Shown: positions 49,852 through 60,830 of the stretch, piece after piece
Position numbering within the stretch: position 1 is the first letter of the stretch
Layout: each line of letters starts with the position of its first letter
From: Pseudo-nitzschia pungens
Taxonomy: Eukaryota > Bacillariophyta > Bacillariophyceae > Bacillariales > Bacillariaceae
NCBI GenBank assembly: GCA_037355855.1
Contig: CM074760.1
Coordinates: forward strand, 2,720,501-2,784,500
Reading direction: 5' to 3'
Length of the DNA: 64,000 nt
Notes under the pieces: generated by a model
Database searches by the model: none
The model's input: only the letters and a program-made list of their open reading frames with translations
What the model was told of the DNA's origin: nothing
Position numbers and translations under genes: made by a program

Positions 49852-52800
49852 TCAACTGGATAGCTTCGGTCCACCCTCATAACATTGTTTTAATAAATCT
49901 AGTAGCATCTTGTTGGGTTTCACTTTGAACTCTATCATCAGTTCGACAACCCTATCCGCATGAACATTCTTCTTCGGAATCTCACTCGAAGCCAGTACCT
50001 GTAGAAAGGCGCCAAAGAGTTTCGAATTAGGGTTCGACTGCTTGTTCCCTCGCGTGACTTGTTGCAACAGAAGGTGTAAAATTCCGTCGGCCTTGTAAAT
50101 AGCACGTGGGTCGTCACTCTTGAACCATGCTCGAATAGCCGAGGTAAATTCGAATACTCGGGGTTGCTCGTCATTGAAACTCTTTAATTTTTGACGGTGT
50201 AGATTATGCTTTCCTTCTGAAATCTGAATAATTTTTCTCAGGTATTCTTCTGCCTTTTCACCTGCCTCTGGACGTCTGCTTTTGGCCCAGACATTAATCA
50301 ATGACCCATAAGTCTTGGTACTTGGCCGCATCCGAGCATTTCCGGCCTGGAACCTTCTGTGCATTTCGGATAGTAGTGCCTCTGCTCTGTCAGGTGCATC
50401 TTCCAATGTCGAAAGAGACCAAGCGTAGATCATTATATTGAACGTAACGTAATCCGGTTGTACTTCACCAACCGCGTTGTTTTCCATCAAGTCAAAAAGA
50501 TGCTGACAACGGTCGGCAGCCTCGGCCCTACGTGTCTTCGTCCAAGCCGTCATGACACTGTTGAACGTAATCGAAGAAGGGCGGATTCCCTCGAGGCTTT
50601 TCCCCCAAGCTTCGTTCGAATCAGAAGGCTGGAGCATTTGCTCTAAAATTGCCTCGGCTCGCTGCGGGGCATTGTCCTTTCCGGATTTTGTCCAAGCATT
50701 AATGATAGTGTTCATACTTGTAGAGTCAGGAGAAACTGGCGAGTCCTCGAGAAACATCTCTTTCAACAAACTTTCTGCTTTCTCGAAATCTCCTTGTCGA
50801 GAATAGGAGTGAAGCATGGTATTGTATGTAACTACATCGGGTTGGATGTTCGGGTCTCTCCGCATTGTGTCAAACAGCTTCTCGGCTCGATTAGAATCAT
50901 TCTTAAGTGACTGCCTCGAATGGTCCCGATCTTTGCCTCGTCCGTTTCTACGCGGTTTTTGACCTAAACAAGCTGCTAGAAGAGTGTTGTAGGTGATGGA
51001 GTTTGGTTGGACCCCAGTGTCTTTCATTTCGTCGAGCATCAGCTCCGCATCGAGAGTCATGCCAGATTGAGCCAAACAATGAATGATAGTATTGTAAGAA
51101 ATTGCATCTGGAACGATTCCATCCTGCTTCATCTTTTCAAGAAAGGCAAGCGCTCTCGAGGCTGTTTCCTGTGTAGACGAGGACTTTGCCCAGCAATCTA
51201 ATACTGCATTGTACAGGATGACGTCGGGGGGCTCGTCTAGGTCTCCTGATTGAGCCATTTCCTTTATTTGGTCTAGAATCCGTTCCGCTCGTTCTCCGGC
51301 ATTTTCCCTCCGGCTTTTTGCAATCCCCGAGATGACGACACTGTAGGATTGCATCGTGGGCCGGATCTCCATGTTTCCGCTGCGCAAAAAGGTTTCGTGC
51401 ATTTCCCGCAAGAGGTTCTCCGCGGCCTCGATGTTGAACGATTGGATGTGCGCATTGATGACCGAGTTGTACGTTACGGCATTCGGAGAAAGGTCCTCCC
51501 GATCGATCATGCGCCGCAAAAAGCTTTCCGCACGCACCGACGAGCCCTCGGCTTTCGATCGCGCAAAGCCGTCAATGACGGTAGTGTACGAGATAACACT
51601 GGGTGGCTCCTGCAGTTCACCGGAATCGTAAAGGTCCTCCATTTGGCTCAACAACGTCTCGGCTTCGTCGACTCGACCAGACCTGGCGAGTGCCACTAGA
51701 TATCCATTGAAGGCCGGGAGTCCCGGCTTGAGGGTCGGGTCGTCCTGTTCCATTGCTTGCTGATGCATGGTTTGGAGCAATTCTTTGACCTTGTCGACCC
51801 GTCGCACTTTGGCCCAGGCATCGATTGCCGTAGAGTAAGTAAACTTGTTTGGTGCAATGTCCCATTCGGGATACCACTCATGCAGTGTCAGCATGTTTGC
51901 CAACAGTTCTTCCACTCTTTCGGGTGCACCGTTCAGTCCGCTCTTTGTCCAAGCATCCATGGCGCTCGAAAAGAGCACTACGTTTGGAGTGGGAGCAAAG
52001 CGTGGTTTTTGATGCGGCAACGGAGCGGGTGTAGAAGACACCGAAGACGGATGATCTTCCTCAATGCCGTTGGCTATTTGGTCATCGCCAGTATATTCTA
52101 TGTTGTCGATGCTTCTGTAATCGTCGGAGGCTTGGTCTACCAGCCATTCCACTATCTCGTCGACCATTTTCATCAGGTTTTCCTTTTCAGCCATTTTGTA
52201 GTCTTCGTCATAGGATTCAACCACGGAAGAAATAGTGTCAATGATCATGGCATAACTCTGAATGTTTGGCTGCATGTTGGGGGATGTTTCCTGGTACCGG
52301 TACAGTACATCGAGAAGATTTCTTGGTTTTATCGGGGAGGGTTCGGTGTCGTGTTCGGTTTGGTCCCCCTCCGAATAACAATCCCTTTCCTTGCGCCGGT
52401 CGAGCAGCATTCGACGCGACGAAATCAACAATCTCCAGCGATTCAGAATCAGGTTGAGGAGCTCTTCGTTGAAGAACTCCGGAAGATTCTCACTGCGATC
52501 CAGAAGGTTCTCCTGCTCCTCTTCGTACATACGATCCAATAGCTGGAGGGCCCGATGGATGCTTTCCGCCCCAACCTCGGACGACGCTTTCGTTGCCGGC
52601 AAATTCTCGTCCAGGCACGAATTCAACCACCACAGAATTGTCATGTGCGTTTCACTCCAGAGCTTGTCGTCAAACTTCCCCACGGGTGCGGCGAGAAGGC
52701 GTGCGGTCGTCTGTCGATACACCGATTTCATGTCGGACGATGCGGAGTGTGTCGAAGTCGAAGCCGAAGCCGAAGTCGAGTCGTCGCTGGCGGGATGGGT

Positions 52801-53058
52801 CGCGCAACAACGGGTCGAGCGGCGATCCAGAGGCGCCGCCGGGGACCATCTTCTCTGGATTTCTTCGGAAATCGATCGTTGAGATCCCACACAATGTTGA
52901 AGGGAGTGGATGCTTCGACCGAGAAATCGTTCCCTTTGCTGGTTTCGTTGGATCCGACACGACCGGAGCGATTCCGAGATGGAAGAGCCGTCGGCGCTCC
53001 CGCGTCTGATTTGTTTCCCGTGCAGTGACGAGCCGAGCTTCCGATACGCACCCCTCAT
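49852..53058 (-). CDS. Large P-class pentatricopeptide repeat (PPR) protein
   Basis: Protein of 1068 residues in one uninterrupted frame from the ATG at 53058. The N-terminus is Arg/Ser-rich with few acidic residues (MRGAYRKLGSSLHGKQIRRG), compatible with a mitochondrial transit peptide. From about residue 350 onward there are about 15 PPR units of roughly 35 residues. Clear examples are NKFTYSTAIDAWAKVRRVDK, VISYTTVIDGFARSKAEGSS, NAVTYNSVINAHIQSFNIEA, DAISYNTIIHCLAQSGMTLD, NSITYNTLLAACLG and DVVTYNTMLHSYSRQGDFEK. They follow the usual V-T-Y-N-T-(V/M)-I helix A pattern, with E-A-E-x-L-(L/F)-x-x-M in helix B. PPR proteins bind organellar RNA sequence-specifically for processing, stability or translation. 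There is no C-terminal E, DYW or SMR domain. Interspersed longer spacers (a basic KPRRNGRGKDRDHSRQ loop) interrupt the array. Confidence 0.92.
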   Translation of the reverse strand: MRGAYRKLGSSLHGKQIRRGSADGSSISESLRSCRIQRNQQRERFLGRSIHSLQHCVGSQRSISEEIQRRWSPAAPLDRRSTRCCATHPASDDSTSASASTSTHSASSDMKSVYRQTTARLLAAPVGKFDDKLWSETHMTILWWLNSCLDENLPATKASSEVGAESIHRALQLLDRMYEEEQENLLDRSENLPEFFNEELLNLILNRWRLLISSRRMLLDRRKERDCYSEGDQTEHDTEPSPIKPRNLLDVLYRYQETSPNMQPNIQSYAMIIDTISSVVESYDEDYKMAEKENLMKMVDEIVEWLVDQASDDYRSIDNIEYTGDDQIANGIEEDHPSSVSSTPAPLPHQKPRFAPTPNVVLFSSAMDAWTKSGLNGAPERVEELLANMLTLHEWYPEWDIAPNKFTYSTAIDAWAKVRRVDKVKELLQTMHQQAMEQDDPTLKPGLPAFNGYLVALARSGRVDEAETLLSQMEDLYDSGELQEPPSVISYTTVIDGFARSKAEGSSVRAESFLRRMIDREDLSPNAVTYNSVINAHIQSFNIEAAENLLREMHETFLRSGNMEIRPTMQSYSVVISGIAKSRRENAGERAERILDQIKEMAQSGDLDEPPDVILYNAVLDCWAKSSSTQETASRALAFLEKMKQDGIVPDAISYNTIIHCLAQSGMTLDAELMLDEMKDTGVQPNSITYNTLLAACLGQKPRRNGRGKDRDHSRQSLKNDSNRAEKLFDTMRRDPNIQPDVVTYNTMLHSYSRQGDFEKAESLLKEMFLEDSPVSPDSTSMNTIINAWTKSGKDNAPQRAEAILEQMLQPSDSNEAWGKSLEGIRPSSITFNSVMTAWTKTRRAEAADRCQHLFDLMENNAVGEVQPDYVTFNIMIYAWSLSTLEDAPDRAEALLSEMHRRFQAGNARMRPSTKTYGSLINVWAKSRRPEAGEKAEEYLRKIIQISEGKHNLHRQKLKSFNDEQPRVFEFTSAIRAWFKSDDPRAIYKADGILHLLLQQVTRGNKQSNPNSKLFGAFLQVLASSEIPKKNVHADRVVELMIEFKVKPNKMLLDLLKQCYEGGPKLSS

Positions 53059-53720
53059 GTCTGGACGCTGATTGCTCTATATACGCCTGCTTTTTAGTGT
53101 AAGTCAGCTTTCACGGGTTGCAGGGCAACAGGATCTTCATGGCCATGATTTTTGTTCACCGAGAACACCCCCCGTTCACTGTTCATCGGAAAAAAGCATC
53201 TCCAAAACGAAAATCAGTCGTTCTCGTACACCTTACCGGTAAGGTTTACCATAAGATTAATCTTACCGCACGACTGATGGTTGTGGAGTTTTGTTGAGAG
53301 TGTGTTGGCGCGCCAATCGGAAACTCGGAAAAAGAATGGCTGATGCTACCGGTAAGATTACCGTAAGGTTAAGTTAAGGTTACCAGTAAGTTACAACATT
53401 CCATAAATTACTGTAACTTACAGTACTATGTTCGTACTCTAACGTACCTGGTACGTACGGTAGTGTTGGTGGCAGTATGATCTTACACCCTTGCCGTACG
53501 CATCAAAAAAAAACTTCGCAATCTACGGTAAGATCTTAAAATTACAATCGACCAGCGCATGACGAATGAATGAATCTATCAACGACCAACGCCAAACGAC
53601 GACGCCTTTCCGACTGCAGCGGGTTGCATCCGATCGCAATACGAGCACAAATACCGTACTCGTCCTCAAATCAATCCCCGTGGCGAGAGACTGAGTTCCG
53701 AATCGAGTCGGATCCGTGAC
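53059..53720. other. Divergent promoter region, GTAAG/CTTAC-rich
   Basis: Shared 5' region of the PPR gene (-) and the PDZ gene (+). It is packed with TACCGGTAAGATTACCGTAAG-type palindromic words near 53230-53270 and 53345-53470. No gene is recognised on either strand. Confidence 0.5.
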
Positions 53721-54224
53721 ATGAAATACGTTTCCTGCGGCTCGATTGTTGTTCTGCTGCTCGGCATCTTGTTGCCGGGCTGCTGCGAAGCATGGGTGGC
53801 GGTGCCGTCCCGATCGATCCCCGGAAACCGTTCGAACTCGCAACAGAGACGTTTGTCGCCGAACAACCGAAGCGATCAAATCCGCGGCAACATGATCGGA
53901 ACCGGCTTTTCCTTCGAAGACGGCGAACAAATATTGGTATCGGTGCAAAAACCGTTCGGGATTGTCTTGGAACAGGGTGGCGGCAGCGGGGGTGACAGCG
54001 ACACCGACAGCGACGAGAACGCAGCCGCTGCGAATGGCGACGAAATCGTCGTGACCGATGTCGACCCGAGCGGATCGGCGGGTCGAGCCGGGGTTCGAAA
54101 AGGGGATGTGCTGGTTGCGGTGCAAAACGCGTCGACAGTTTCGGCCGATCTGGCCGAGGTCCTCGAGTTCATAGCGAACAAGTGTCCGAGGGTGGTCAAT
54201 CTGAGGTTCCAGCGACGGAAATGA
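53721..54224 (+). CDS. Small PDZ-domain protein with plastid-type or secretory presequence
   Basis: Protein of 167 residues. An N-terminal signal peptide (MKYVSCGSIVVLLLGILLPG) is followed by CEAW-VAVPSRS, which resembles the diatom plastid motif with an aromatic at +1 (W in place of the usual F). A basic Ser/Arg-rich stretch like a transit peptide comes next. One PDZ domain fills the rest. The beta strand with carboxylate-binding loop is QKPFGIVLEQ, followed by a Gly/Asp/Ser insert of about 25 residues. Then come EIVVTDVDPSGSAGRAGVRK, GDVLVAVQNASTV, the helix ADLAEVLEFIANK and the final strand VVNLRFQRRK. PDZ domains bind C-terminal peptides; in plastids they occur in Deg and Tsp proteases, but no protease domain is present here. 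It is probably an adaptor in plastid or secretory space. Confidence 0.8.
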   Translation: MKYVSCGSIVVLLLGILLPGCCEAWVAVPSRSIPGNRSNSQQRRLSPNNRSDQIRGNMIGTGFSFEDGEQILVSVQKPFGIVLEQGGGSGGDSDTDSDENAAAANGDEIVVTDVDPSGSAGRAGVRKGDVLVAVQNASTVSADLAEVLEFIANKCPRVVNLRFQRRK

Positions 54225-55499
54225 GAACTCGGTGTCGGATCGATGCCGGATTCCGATTCCGAATTCTATCCCAGATTCCGAGCCGACTTAATGAATGAGT
54301 CGAGAGAAGTTTTCGAGGCCGTGCGGATGCGCATCGAGCAGATTTCGAACCGCGTAGAAGAGAGGAAATTCCGAAGCGCATCTCAAAAAAACAAACACGA
54401 ACTTTGTAATCGATGACCGAAATCAGCACTATTGCTCAAGCCGACCCAAACAGGTCTTGTACTCCGATGTCGGCATAGGATAAAGAATGCTTCTTTTGGT
54501 TCCTGGCGTCTCAGTTGCAAATGAAGGGACAAATTATTACTGGATATGGGCACAACTATAGGCAACAAGCATGTATCAAATCATTTTTTTGGCACGCAAT
54601 TGTTGTTTACCGTGAAAAAAACGTATTGTTGCTACAAACTCCATATCACTGCATTGAAACATAATTTCAAACGCACCGATGTGACAATAGACAAAACCGT
54701 TCAGTTCATAATTTCTTTCTGAGGTATTCATTCTATAGTGGATGGTTCTTTATCACCATAGCAGTGATCATTATAATCTATAAGTAAGTGCCAAGTTTTT
54801 CAGTTCTTGGACTTAAATAGTAAAGTAATTAGTATATATTATTATTTGCAGTTCATTCTCGCCAGATTGGGAAGAAATAGAGGTGAACGAAGCGCAGAAA
54901 ATATATTTGTCATGAGCTATTGCTGGGATTACCCAGCACAACAGCAGCTAGTAGTAGTAGGACTACTACTAGTACTACTAGTAGCTAGTAACACCAGCTA
55001 CAAGAGAGAAAAACATTTTATTAGTAGTACCAAGTTTCCGAGCAGTTTAGACCTACTAGTACTACTAGTACTAGTACGTAATTGTATTTTGGCACTCTCT
55101 CACCAGGACGAGCAAAGCGGTGGCTTCAGTCAATAAGACGTTTCTCGGCATTGTTGGTCGGCTCCAGGCCAAGAGGAGGATGTTTCGTCTAATAACTGAT
55201 TTTCGACCATTTTGACCCGTTTCGACCACCCCCCTCCTCTTTTTTAGACGTTTTTAGCTCCAATATTTTTATTATTTGGAGCGAAAGCGCCTTTCTTAAG
55301 CTCGAATTATTATTTTTTGGCTCCAAAAATTAATTTTTTGCTCCAAACTCGAATATTTGGGTCGAAAAATTAAGAGCCGGGGTCGAAATTCGTTATTGAA
55401 CCACCATTAGGGTTAAGGGTTGTAGCGCTGCAGCGCTGTATCCCTGTATCCCCGTAGCGCTGTAGCGCTGTATCCCCTGTAGCGCTGTATCCCCTGTAT
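54225..55499. other. Intergenic with ACT/AGT and short repeats
   Basis: No gene. It contains the ACT/AGT palindromes at 54945-55078, a run of TTTTTGGCTCCAAA-type words (55255-55385), and the start of CTGTAGCGCTGTATCCC repeats at about 55425-55510. Confidence 0.5.
54945..55078. repeat. ACT/AGT triplet palindromes (two blocks)
   Basis: Blocks at 54945-54990 and 55050-55078 are made of TAGTAGTAG and ACTACTACT runs meeting at ACTAGT or TAGCTAG centres. Each block can fold on itself. Confidence 0.75.
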
Positions 55500-56092
55500 C
55501 CCCTGTATCGCTGGTGTGGTATGGGGTGCTAACTCCAGAGATACCAGGCTTTTCGCGTACAATTTGTACCAGTTGTACGTACCCCGTGTATAGCATCCGT
55601 AATAATACAGTGTAGCTGAGTGTTAAAAGGTTAAGGTTGCTAATGCTACGAAATACTGGAGATGCTAACCTACCATGATACCATGCTAAGATACTATGCT
55701 ACCGCCGGGGTCGGGTCATTGGTGTATAATATGTACTATGACCGGATACCTGACCCAGACAGTTAGTACCCAACGCGCTAGCACACCTTTGAATCTAATT
55801 AAGCGGAGCTACGCTACGCTACTCCGCACACACTACGCTACCCGTAGAATACAGTACTGGAGCTACAGAGCTCTGTTATTTTACGAGTTAGCGGAGCGCT
55901 GTCACGATACGATACAGAGCTGAGCTGAGCTGCGCTCATCCCCTGTAGCGCTGTAGCGCTGTAGCGCTGTATCCCTGTATCGCTGTATCCCTGTATCCCT
56001 GTATCCCTGTATCCCTGTAGCGCTGTATCGTAGCGCTGTATCCCTGTATCGCTGTATCCCTGTATCGCTGTATCCCCTGTAGCGCTGTAGCA
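55425..56092. repeat. CTGTAGCGCTGTATCCC short tandem repeats
   Basis: Two blocks (about 55425-55512 and 55930-56092) of irregular 8- and 9-bp units TGTAGCGC, TGTATCCC and TGTATCGC on either side of the dispersed repeat. They are composed almost only of these words. Confidence 0.8.
55500..55930 (-). repeat. Dispersed repeat rich in GTAGC/GCTAGC words, copy 2
   Basis: Reverse-oriented relative of 28040-28530. Reading its complement, GTAGCATAGTATCTTAGCAT, AGCAACCTTAACCTTTT, CAACTGGTAC and GGAGTTAGCACCCCATA fall in the same order as in the other copy. It borders the tandem arrays that follow. Confidence 0.7.
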
Positions 56093-57028
56093 GCAACGCG
56101 TCGATAATACAGGGGGGGGGACAGCAAGCAGCAAGCAGCAGCAACGCGTCGATAATACAGGGGGGGGACTGCAAGCAGCAAGCAGCAGCAACGCGTCGAT
56201 AATACAGGGGGGGGACTGCAAGCAGCAAGCAGCAGCAACGCGTCGATAATACAGGGGGGGGACTGCAAGCAGCAAGCAGCAGCAACGCGTCGATAATACA
56301 GGGGGGGGGACAGCAAGCAGCAAGCAGCAGCAACGCGTCGATAATACAGAGGGGGGGGGACAGCAAGCAGCAAGCAGCAAGCAGCAGCAACGCGTCGATA
56401 ATACAGGGGGGGGGGGGACAGCAAGCAGCAAGCAGCAAGCAGCAGCAACGCGTCGATAATACAGGGGGGGGGGGACAGCAAGCAACAAGCAGCAGCAACG
56501 CGTCGATAATACAGGGGGGGGACTGCAAGCAGCAAGCAGCAACGCGTCGATAATACAGGGGGGAGACAGCAAGCAGCAAGCAGCAGCAACGCGTCGACAA
56601 CACAGGGGGGGGACAGCAAGCAGCAAGCAGCAGCAACGCGTCGACAACACAGGGGGGGGACAGCAAGCAGCAAGCAGATAGAGGTGCTGAGTTAACGAGC
56701 CAATCAAAAAATTCGATTTTCCAGTACAAATTGTACAGGGATTTATGTAGAAAAAAAAAACAGGGGGGACAGCAAGCAGCAGCAACGTCGATAATACAAG
56801 GGGGACAGCAAGCAGCAACGCATCGATAATACAGGTGGGGGACAGCAAGCAGGGGGGGGGACAGCAATCAGCAACGCGTCGATAATAGAGGGGGACAGGA
56901 AACGACAGCAATTAGCAAGCAGCAACGCGTCGATAATACAGGGGGGGGGACAGCAAGCAGCAACGCGTCGATAATACAGGGGGGACACGAAGCAGCAACC
57001 CGTCGATAATACAGGGACAGCAAGCAGC
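56093..57028 (+). repeat. 46-58-bp minisatellite with poly-G runs
   Basis: About 18 units of the form ACGCGTCGATAATACA, then 3-12 G, then ACAGCAAGCAGCAAGCAGC. Unit length varies with the number of AGCAAGC words and the length of the G-run. The array is in two blocks (56093-56668 and about 56757-57028), each ending in the same tail GCAAGCAGATAGAGGTG followed by GAGCCAATCAA. Long minus-strand frames across it (Cys/Leu/Pro-rich) are artefacts of the repeat. Confidence 0.92.
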
Positions 57029-57059
57029 AAGCAGATAGAGGTGTTGAGTGAATGAGCCA

Positions 57060-58077
57060 ATCAACAACCCCAACCTCAACAATAATACAGGGGGGATAAT
57101 ACACGAGAATATTTTTAAAGAACTATCGCCTTCGTCGTCTTTCCTTGTCAGCGATTGTACCGGTCGTTCCCCTCTTCAGCAATCGTATTGGTCGTTCCCC
57201 TCTTCAGCAATCGTATCGGTTGTTTTTCTGTGGAAAGGCGAAAGTTAAAACAACAAGAAACTCCTGTTAGAAGCGATCGTAGCGATCGTAGTTAGCGTAC
57301 CTTTGTCGTCGTTTTCGTTCGTCTTTGTCGTCTTCCGTTGTTGTCTTCCGTCGTCGTCTTCCGTCGTCGTCTTCCCTGGTCGTATTCAATTCTTCCTCCT
57401 ATGTCACGAAAACAAGAACTTGCGCCTGTTGAAGTCCTACCGGCGATGGATGCAGATTGATTGATTTCAAGACGTTTGGGGGCCAAGTCAAACAATGTCT
57501 TTCAAGCGAACAATCTCTCGTCCATGCCATAGAGGTGCTTCTCCGTTTTTCAGACAAGGATATTTAAGGACTAAAGTACAATGAGCCAAGAGCCTACCGT
57601 AGGGGTTCTCTTCGTTCACAAGACGGAGTGCAATAAAGCAACTCTGCTCAAAATAAGTCGGATTGTGAATCGAAACAGCAGTGATTTGTGTTTTTGTGTT
57701 ATTCCTGAAAAAAGTGAGGTGAAAAAAAGAGTGATTCTGGGAGGAAACACTGTACGAGAGGAGTGACTCAGCGAACACCGAGTAATAAGGTACGAAGTAA
57801 TTTCTTTTTCGGTATCCGGATAGTAGTTATTGTACAGTTGGTACATATTATACAGGATGAGCCTTCCCCGAGATGGTAGTAGCATTATAAGATAGAGAGA
57901 ACACAGTTAAAGCAGTAGTAGACAGTAACAGTGGTACCACTGTATGTCACTAATGCGGTGTCGTTGGTTCGAGTCCCATGGTGGAAATGTGTTTTGCTAC
58001 ATCACGATGCGATAGCAATATTTTTGCAGCGAACCACATGTCAGAATAAGTGAGCTATTCAGTTATTCAATGGTGAC
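57060..58077. other. Intergenic between tandem arrays
   Basis: No gene is recognised. TATTGGTCGTTCCCCTCTTC-type duplication occurs near 57155-57220 and GTCGTCTTCC units at 57300-57380. The short ORF at 57581-57766 resembles nothing known. Confidence 0.45.
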
Positions 58078-59710
58078 ATCCATACTATTGGTGATTTTTG
58101 AATACTTCTTTTTGAATACTCTTGCCCATGCACAGGATGAGGAATATTCACACTGGAATCACACAAACATTGGCCAGATTCATTCAAATATGTGATCTGC
58201 TGGTACTTTTTTCTAGTAAATTCCGCAGTACTGGGCCAAATATTAATTATTCAGTGGCGACATTCAAAATATAGGTGATTTTTGAATACTTCTTTTTGAA
58301 TACTCTTCCCCATGCACAGGATGAGGAATATTCACACTGGAATCACACAAAGATTGGCCAGATTCATTCAGATATGTGATCTGGTACTTTTTTCTAGTAA
58401 ATTCCGCAGTACTGGGCCAAATATTAATTATTCAGTGGCGACATTCAAAATATAGGTGATTTTTGAATACTTCTTTTTGAATACTCTTCCCCATGCACAG
58501 GATGAGGAATATTCACACTGGAATCACACAAAGATTGGCCAGATTCATTCAGATATGTGATCTGGTACTTTTTTCTAGTAAATTCCGCAGTACTGGGCCA
58601 AATATTAATTATTCAGTGGCGACATTCAAAATATAGGTGATTTTTGAATACTTCTTTTTGAATACTCTTCCCCATGCACAGGATGAGGAATATTCACACT
58701 GGAATCACACAATGATTGGCCAGATTCATTCAGATATGTGATCTGGTACTTTTTTCTAGTAAATTCCGCAGTACTGGGCCAAATATTAATTATTCAGTGG
58801 CGACATTCAAAATATAGGTGATTTTTGAATACTTCTTTTTGCATACTCTTCCCCATGCACAGGATGAGAAGTATTCACACTGGAATCACACAAACATTGG
58901 CCAGATTCATTCTGATATGTGATTTGGTACTTTTTTCTAGTAAATTCCGCAGTAGTGGACCAAATATTAATTATTCAGTGGTGACATCCAAATTATTGGT
59001 GATTTTTGAATACTTCTTTTTGAATACTCTTCCCCATGCACAGGATGAGGAATATTCACACTGGAATCACACAAACATTGGCCAGATTCATTCAAATATG
59101 TGATCTGCTGGTACTTTTTTCTAGTAAATTCCGCAGTACTGGGCCAAATATTAATTATTCAGTGGCGACATTCAAAATATAGGTGATTTTTGAATACTTC
59201 TTTTTGAATACTCTTGCCCATGCACAGGATGAGGAATATTCACACTGGAATCACACAACTATTGGCCAGATTCATTCAGATATGTGATTTGGTACTTTTT
59301 TCTAGTAAATTCCTTAGTACTGGGCCAAATATTAATTATTCAGTGGCGACATTCAAAATATAGGTGATTTTTGAATACTTCTTTTTGAATACTCTTCCCC
59401 ATGCATAGGATGAGAAATATTCACACTGGAATCACACAAACATTGGCCAGATTCATTCAGATATGTGATTTGGTACTTTTTTCTAGTAAATTCTCCAGTA
59501 GTTAACCAAATATTAATTATTCTTTGGTGACACCCAAATTATTGGTGATTTTTGAATACTTCTTTTTGAATAGTCTTGCCCATGCACAGGATGTGAATAG
59601 TCTTTTTGAATAGTCTTGCCCATGCACAGGATGAGAAATATTCACACTGGAATCACACAAATATTGGCCAGATTTGTTCAGGTATGTGATTTTACAGTAT
59701 TTTCTAGTAC
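58078..59710 (+). repeat. 181-bp satellite array (about 9 units)
   Basis: Unit starts taken at GTGATTTTTGAATACTTC lie at 58091, 58275, 58456, 58637, 58818, 58999, 59183, 59364 and 59545, so the spacing is 181 bp except for two units of 184. Units share AATATTCACACTGGAATCAC, TTTTTTCTAGTAAATTC and CCAAATATTAATTATTC, and differ at few positions. A last partial unit ends near 59710 with a small internal duplication. The same 181-bp repeat, inverted, occurs at 43306-43624. Confidence 0.95.
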
Positions 59711-60039
59711 ATTCTCCACGTCATTTTATAGTTTAGTAGTAGTTACTACTGTTACTAGTAGGAGTGTATTTTTTAGTGTCTTTTGGCTGATTTGCAAACG
59801 CGCTGCTTTTTGACCAGTGTCTCTGTCCTTTGTCCTTTTTCCTTGTCGGGGTGCGCCAGGTTTTGTAGTAAAAATGTAGTCAAAAATTATGGCGCGGACT
59901 GCAAATGCTGCTAACACACAGCATATGAGTAAGATTTTTACGGTAACCTTATCTTCTGAAAAAAAAAGGAAGCAAAAAATGCACATAAAAATTACGTGCC
60001 AGACTTCACAAAATTTTAGGTGTGGTGGGAACTGAAATA

Positions 60040-60530
60040 AAATCGGACGGTCCGACGGTGAGTGAACTGCATCAAGATTGGCCGGGGGTATCGATCATTG
60101 AGTTCACTTCTAACCATGCATTTAATTGCCTGCTTGCTCCTGGTAGGGAAGAATACACTGAACGCAACTGAAATACGATGTGACGGCAACTGAAATACAA
60201 TCCAACGGTCCGACGGTGAGTGAACTGCATCAAGATTGGCTGGGGGTATCGATCATGGAGTTCACTTCTAACCATGCATTTAATTGCCTGCTTGCTCCTG
60301 GTAGGGAAGAACGCACTGAACGCAACTGAAATACGATGTGATGGGAACCAGAATACAAAAATACGATGTGACGGCAACTGAAATACAATCCGACGGTGAG
60401 TGAATTGCATCAAGATTGGCAGGGGATATCGATCATGGAGTTCACTTCTAACCATGCATTTAATTGCCTGCTTGCTCCTGGTAGGGAAGAACGCACTGAA
60501 CGCAACTGAAATACGATGTGATGGGAACTG
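60040..60530 (+). repeat. Tandem repeat of about 160-180 bp (3 units)
   Basis: Three units with GGTGAGTGAA anchors at 60057, 60215 and 60395. Each includes ATCAAGATTGGC, GAGTTCACTTCTAACCATGC and TGCTTGCTCCTGGTAGGGAA, followed by AACTGAAATACGATGTGA words. Confidence 0.9.
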
Positions 60531-60830
60531 AAATACAATGCAAGGATGCGACGGGAACTGAAATACGATGCAAGGATGCGACGGGAACTGAAATATGATG
60601 CAAGGATGTGATGGGAACTGAAATACGATGCAAGGATGCGACAGGAACTGAAATACAATGCGACGGCAATACAATCCGACCGCAATTGAAATAGGATGTA
60701 ACGGCCACTAAAATACAATACGACGGGGAACTGAAATAAGATGGGACGGCAATACAATCCGATGGCAATTGAAATAGGATGCAACGACAACTGAAATGCA
60801 ATACGACGGCAACTGAAATCCAGTTTGTAC
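60531..60830 (+). repeat. 30-bp tandem repeat and decayed units
   Basis: Four consecutive 30-bp units of GATGCAAGGATGCGACGGGA plus ACTGAAATAC (about 60536-60657), then degraded CTGAAATAxGATGxxACGGCAA words to 60830. The AACTGAAATAC word is shared with the preceding array. Confidence 0.85.

Noticed and set aside
55838..56911. Long minus-strand frames rich in Cys, Leu and Pro across 55.8-57.1 kb
   Set aside because: They exist in all three frames because the 46-bp minisatellite has few stops; unit length varies and no start or domain is plausible.
57900..57990. tRNA-like element with B-box GGTTCGAGTCC at 57966-57976
   Set aside because: The flanking bases do not form a T-stem or acceptor stem and no A-box fits upstream; at most a decayed tRNA-derived fragment.
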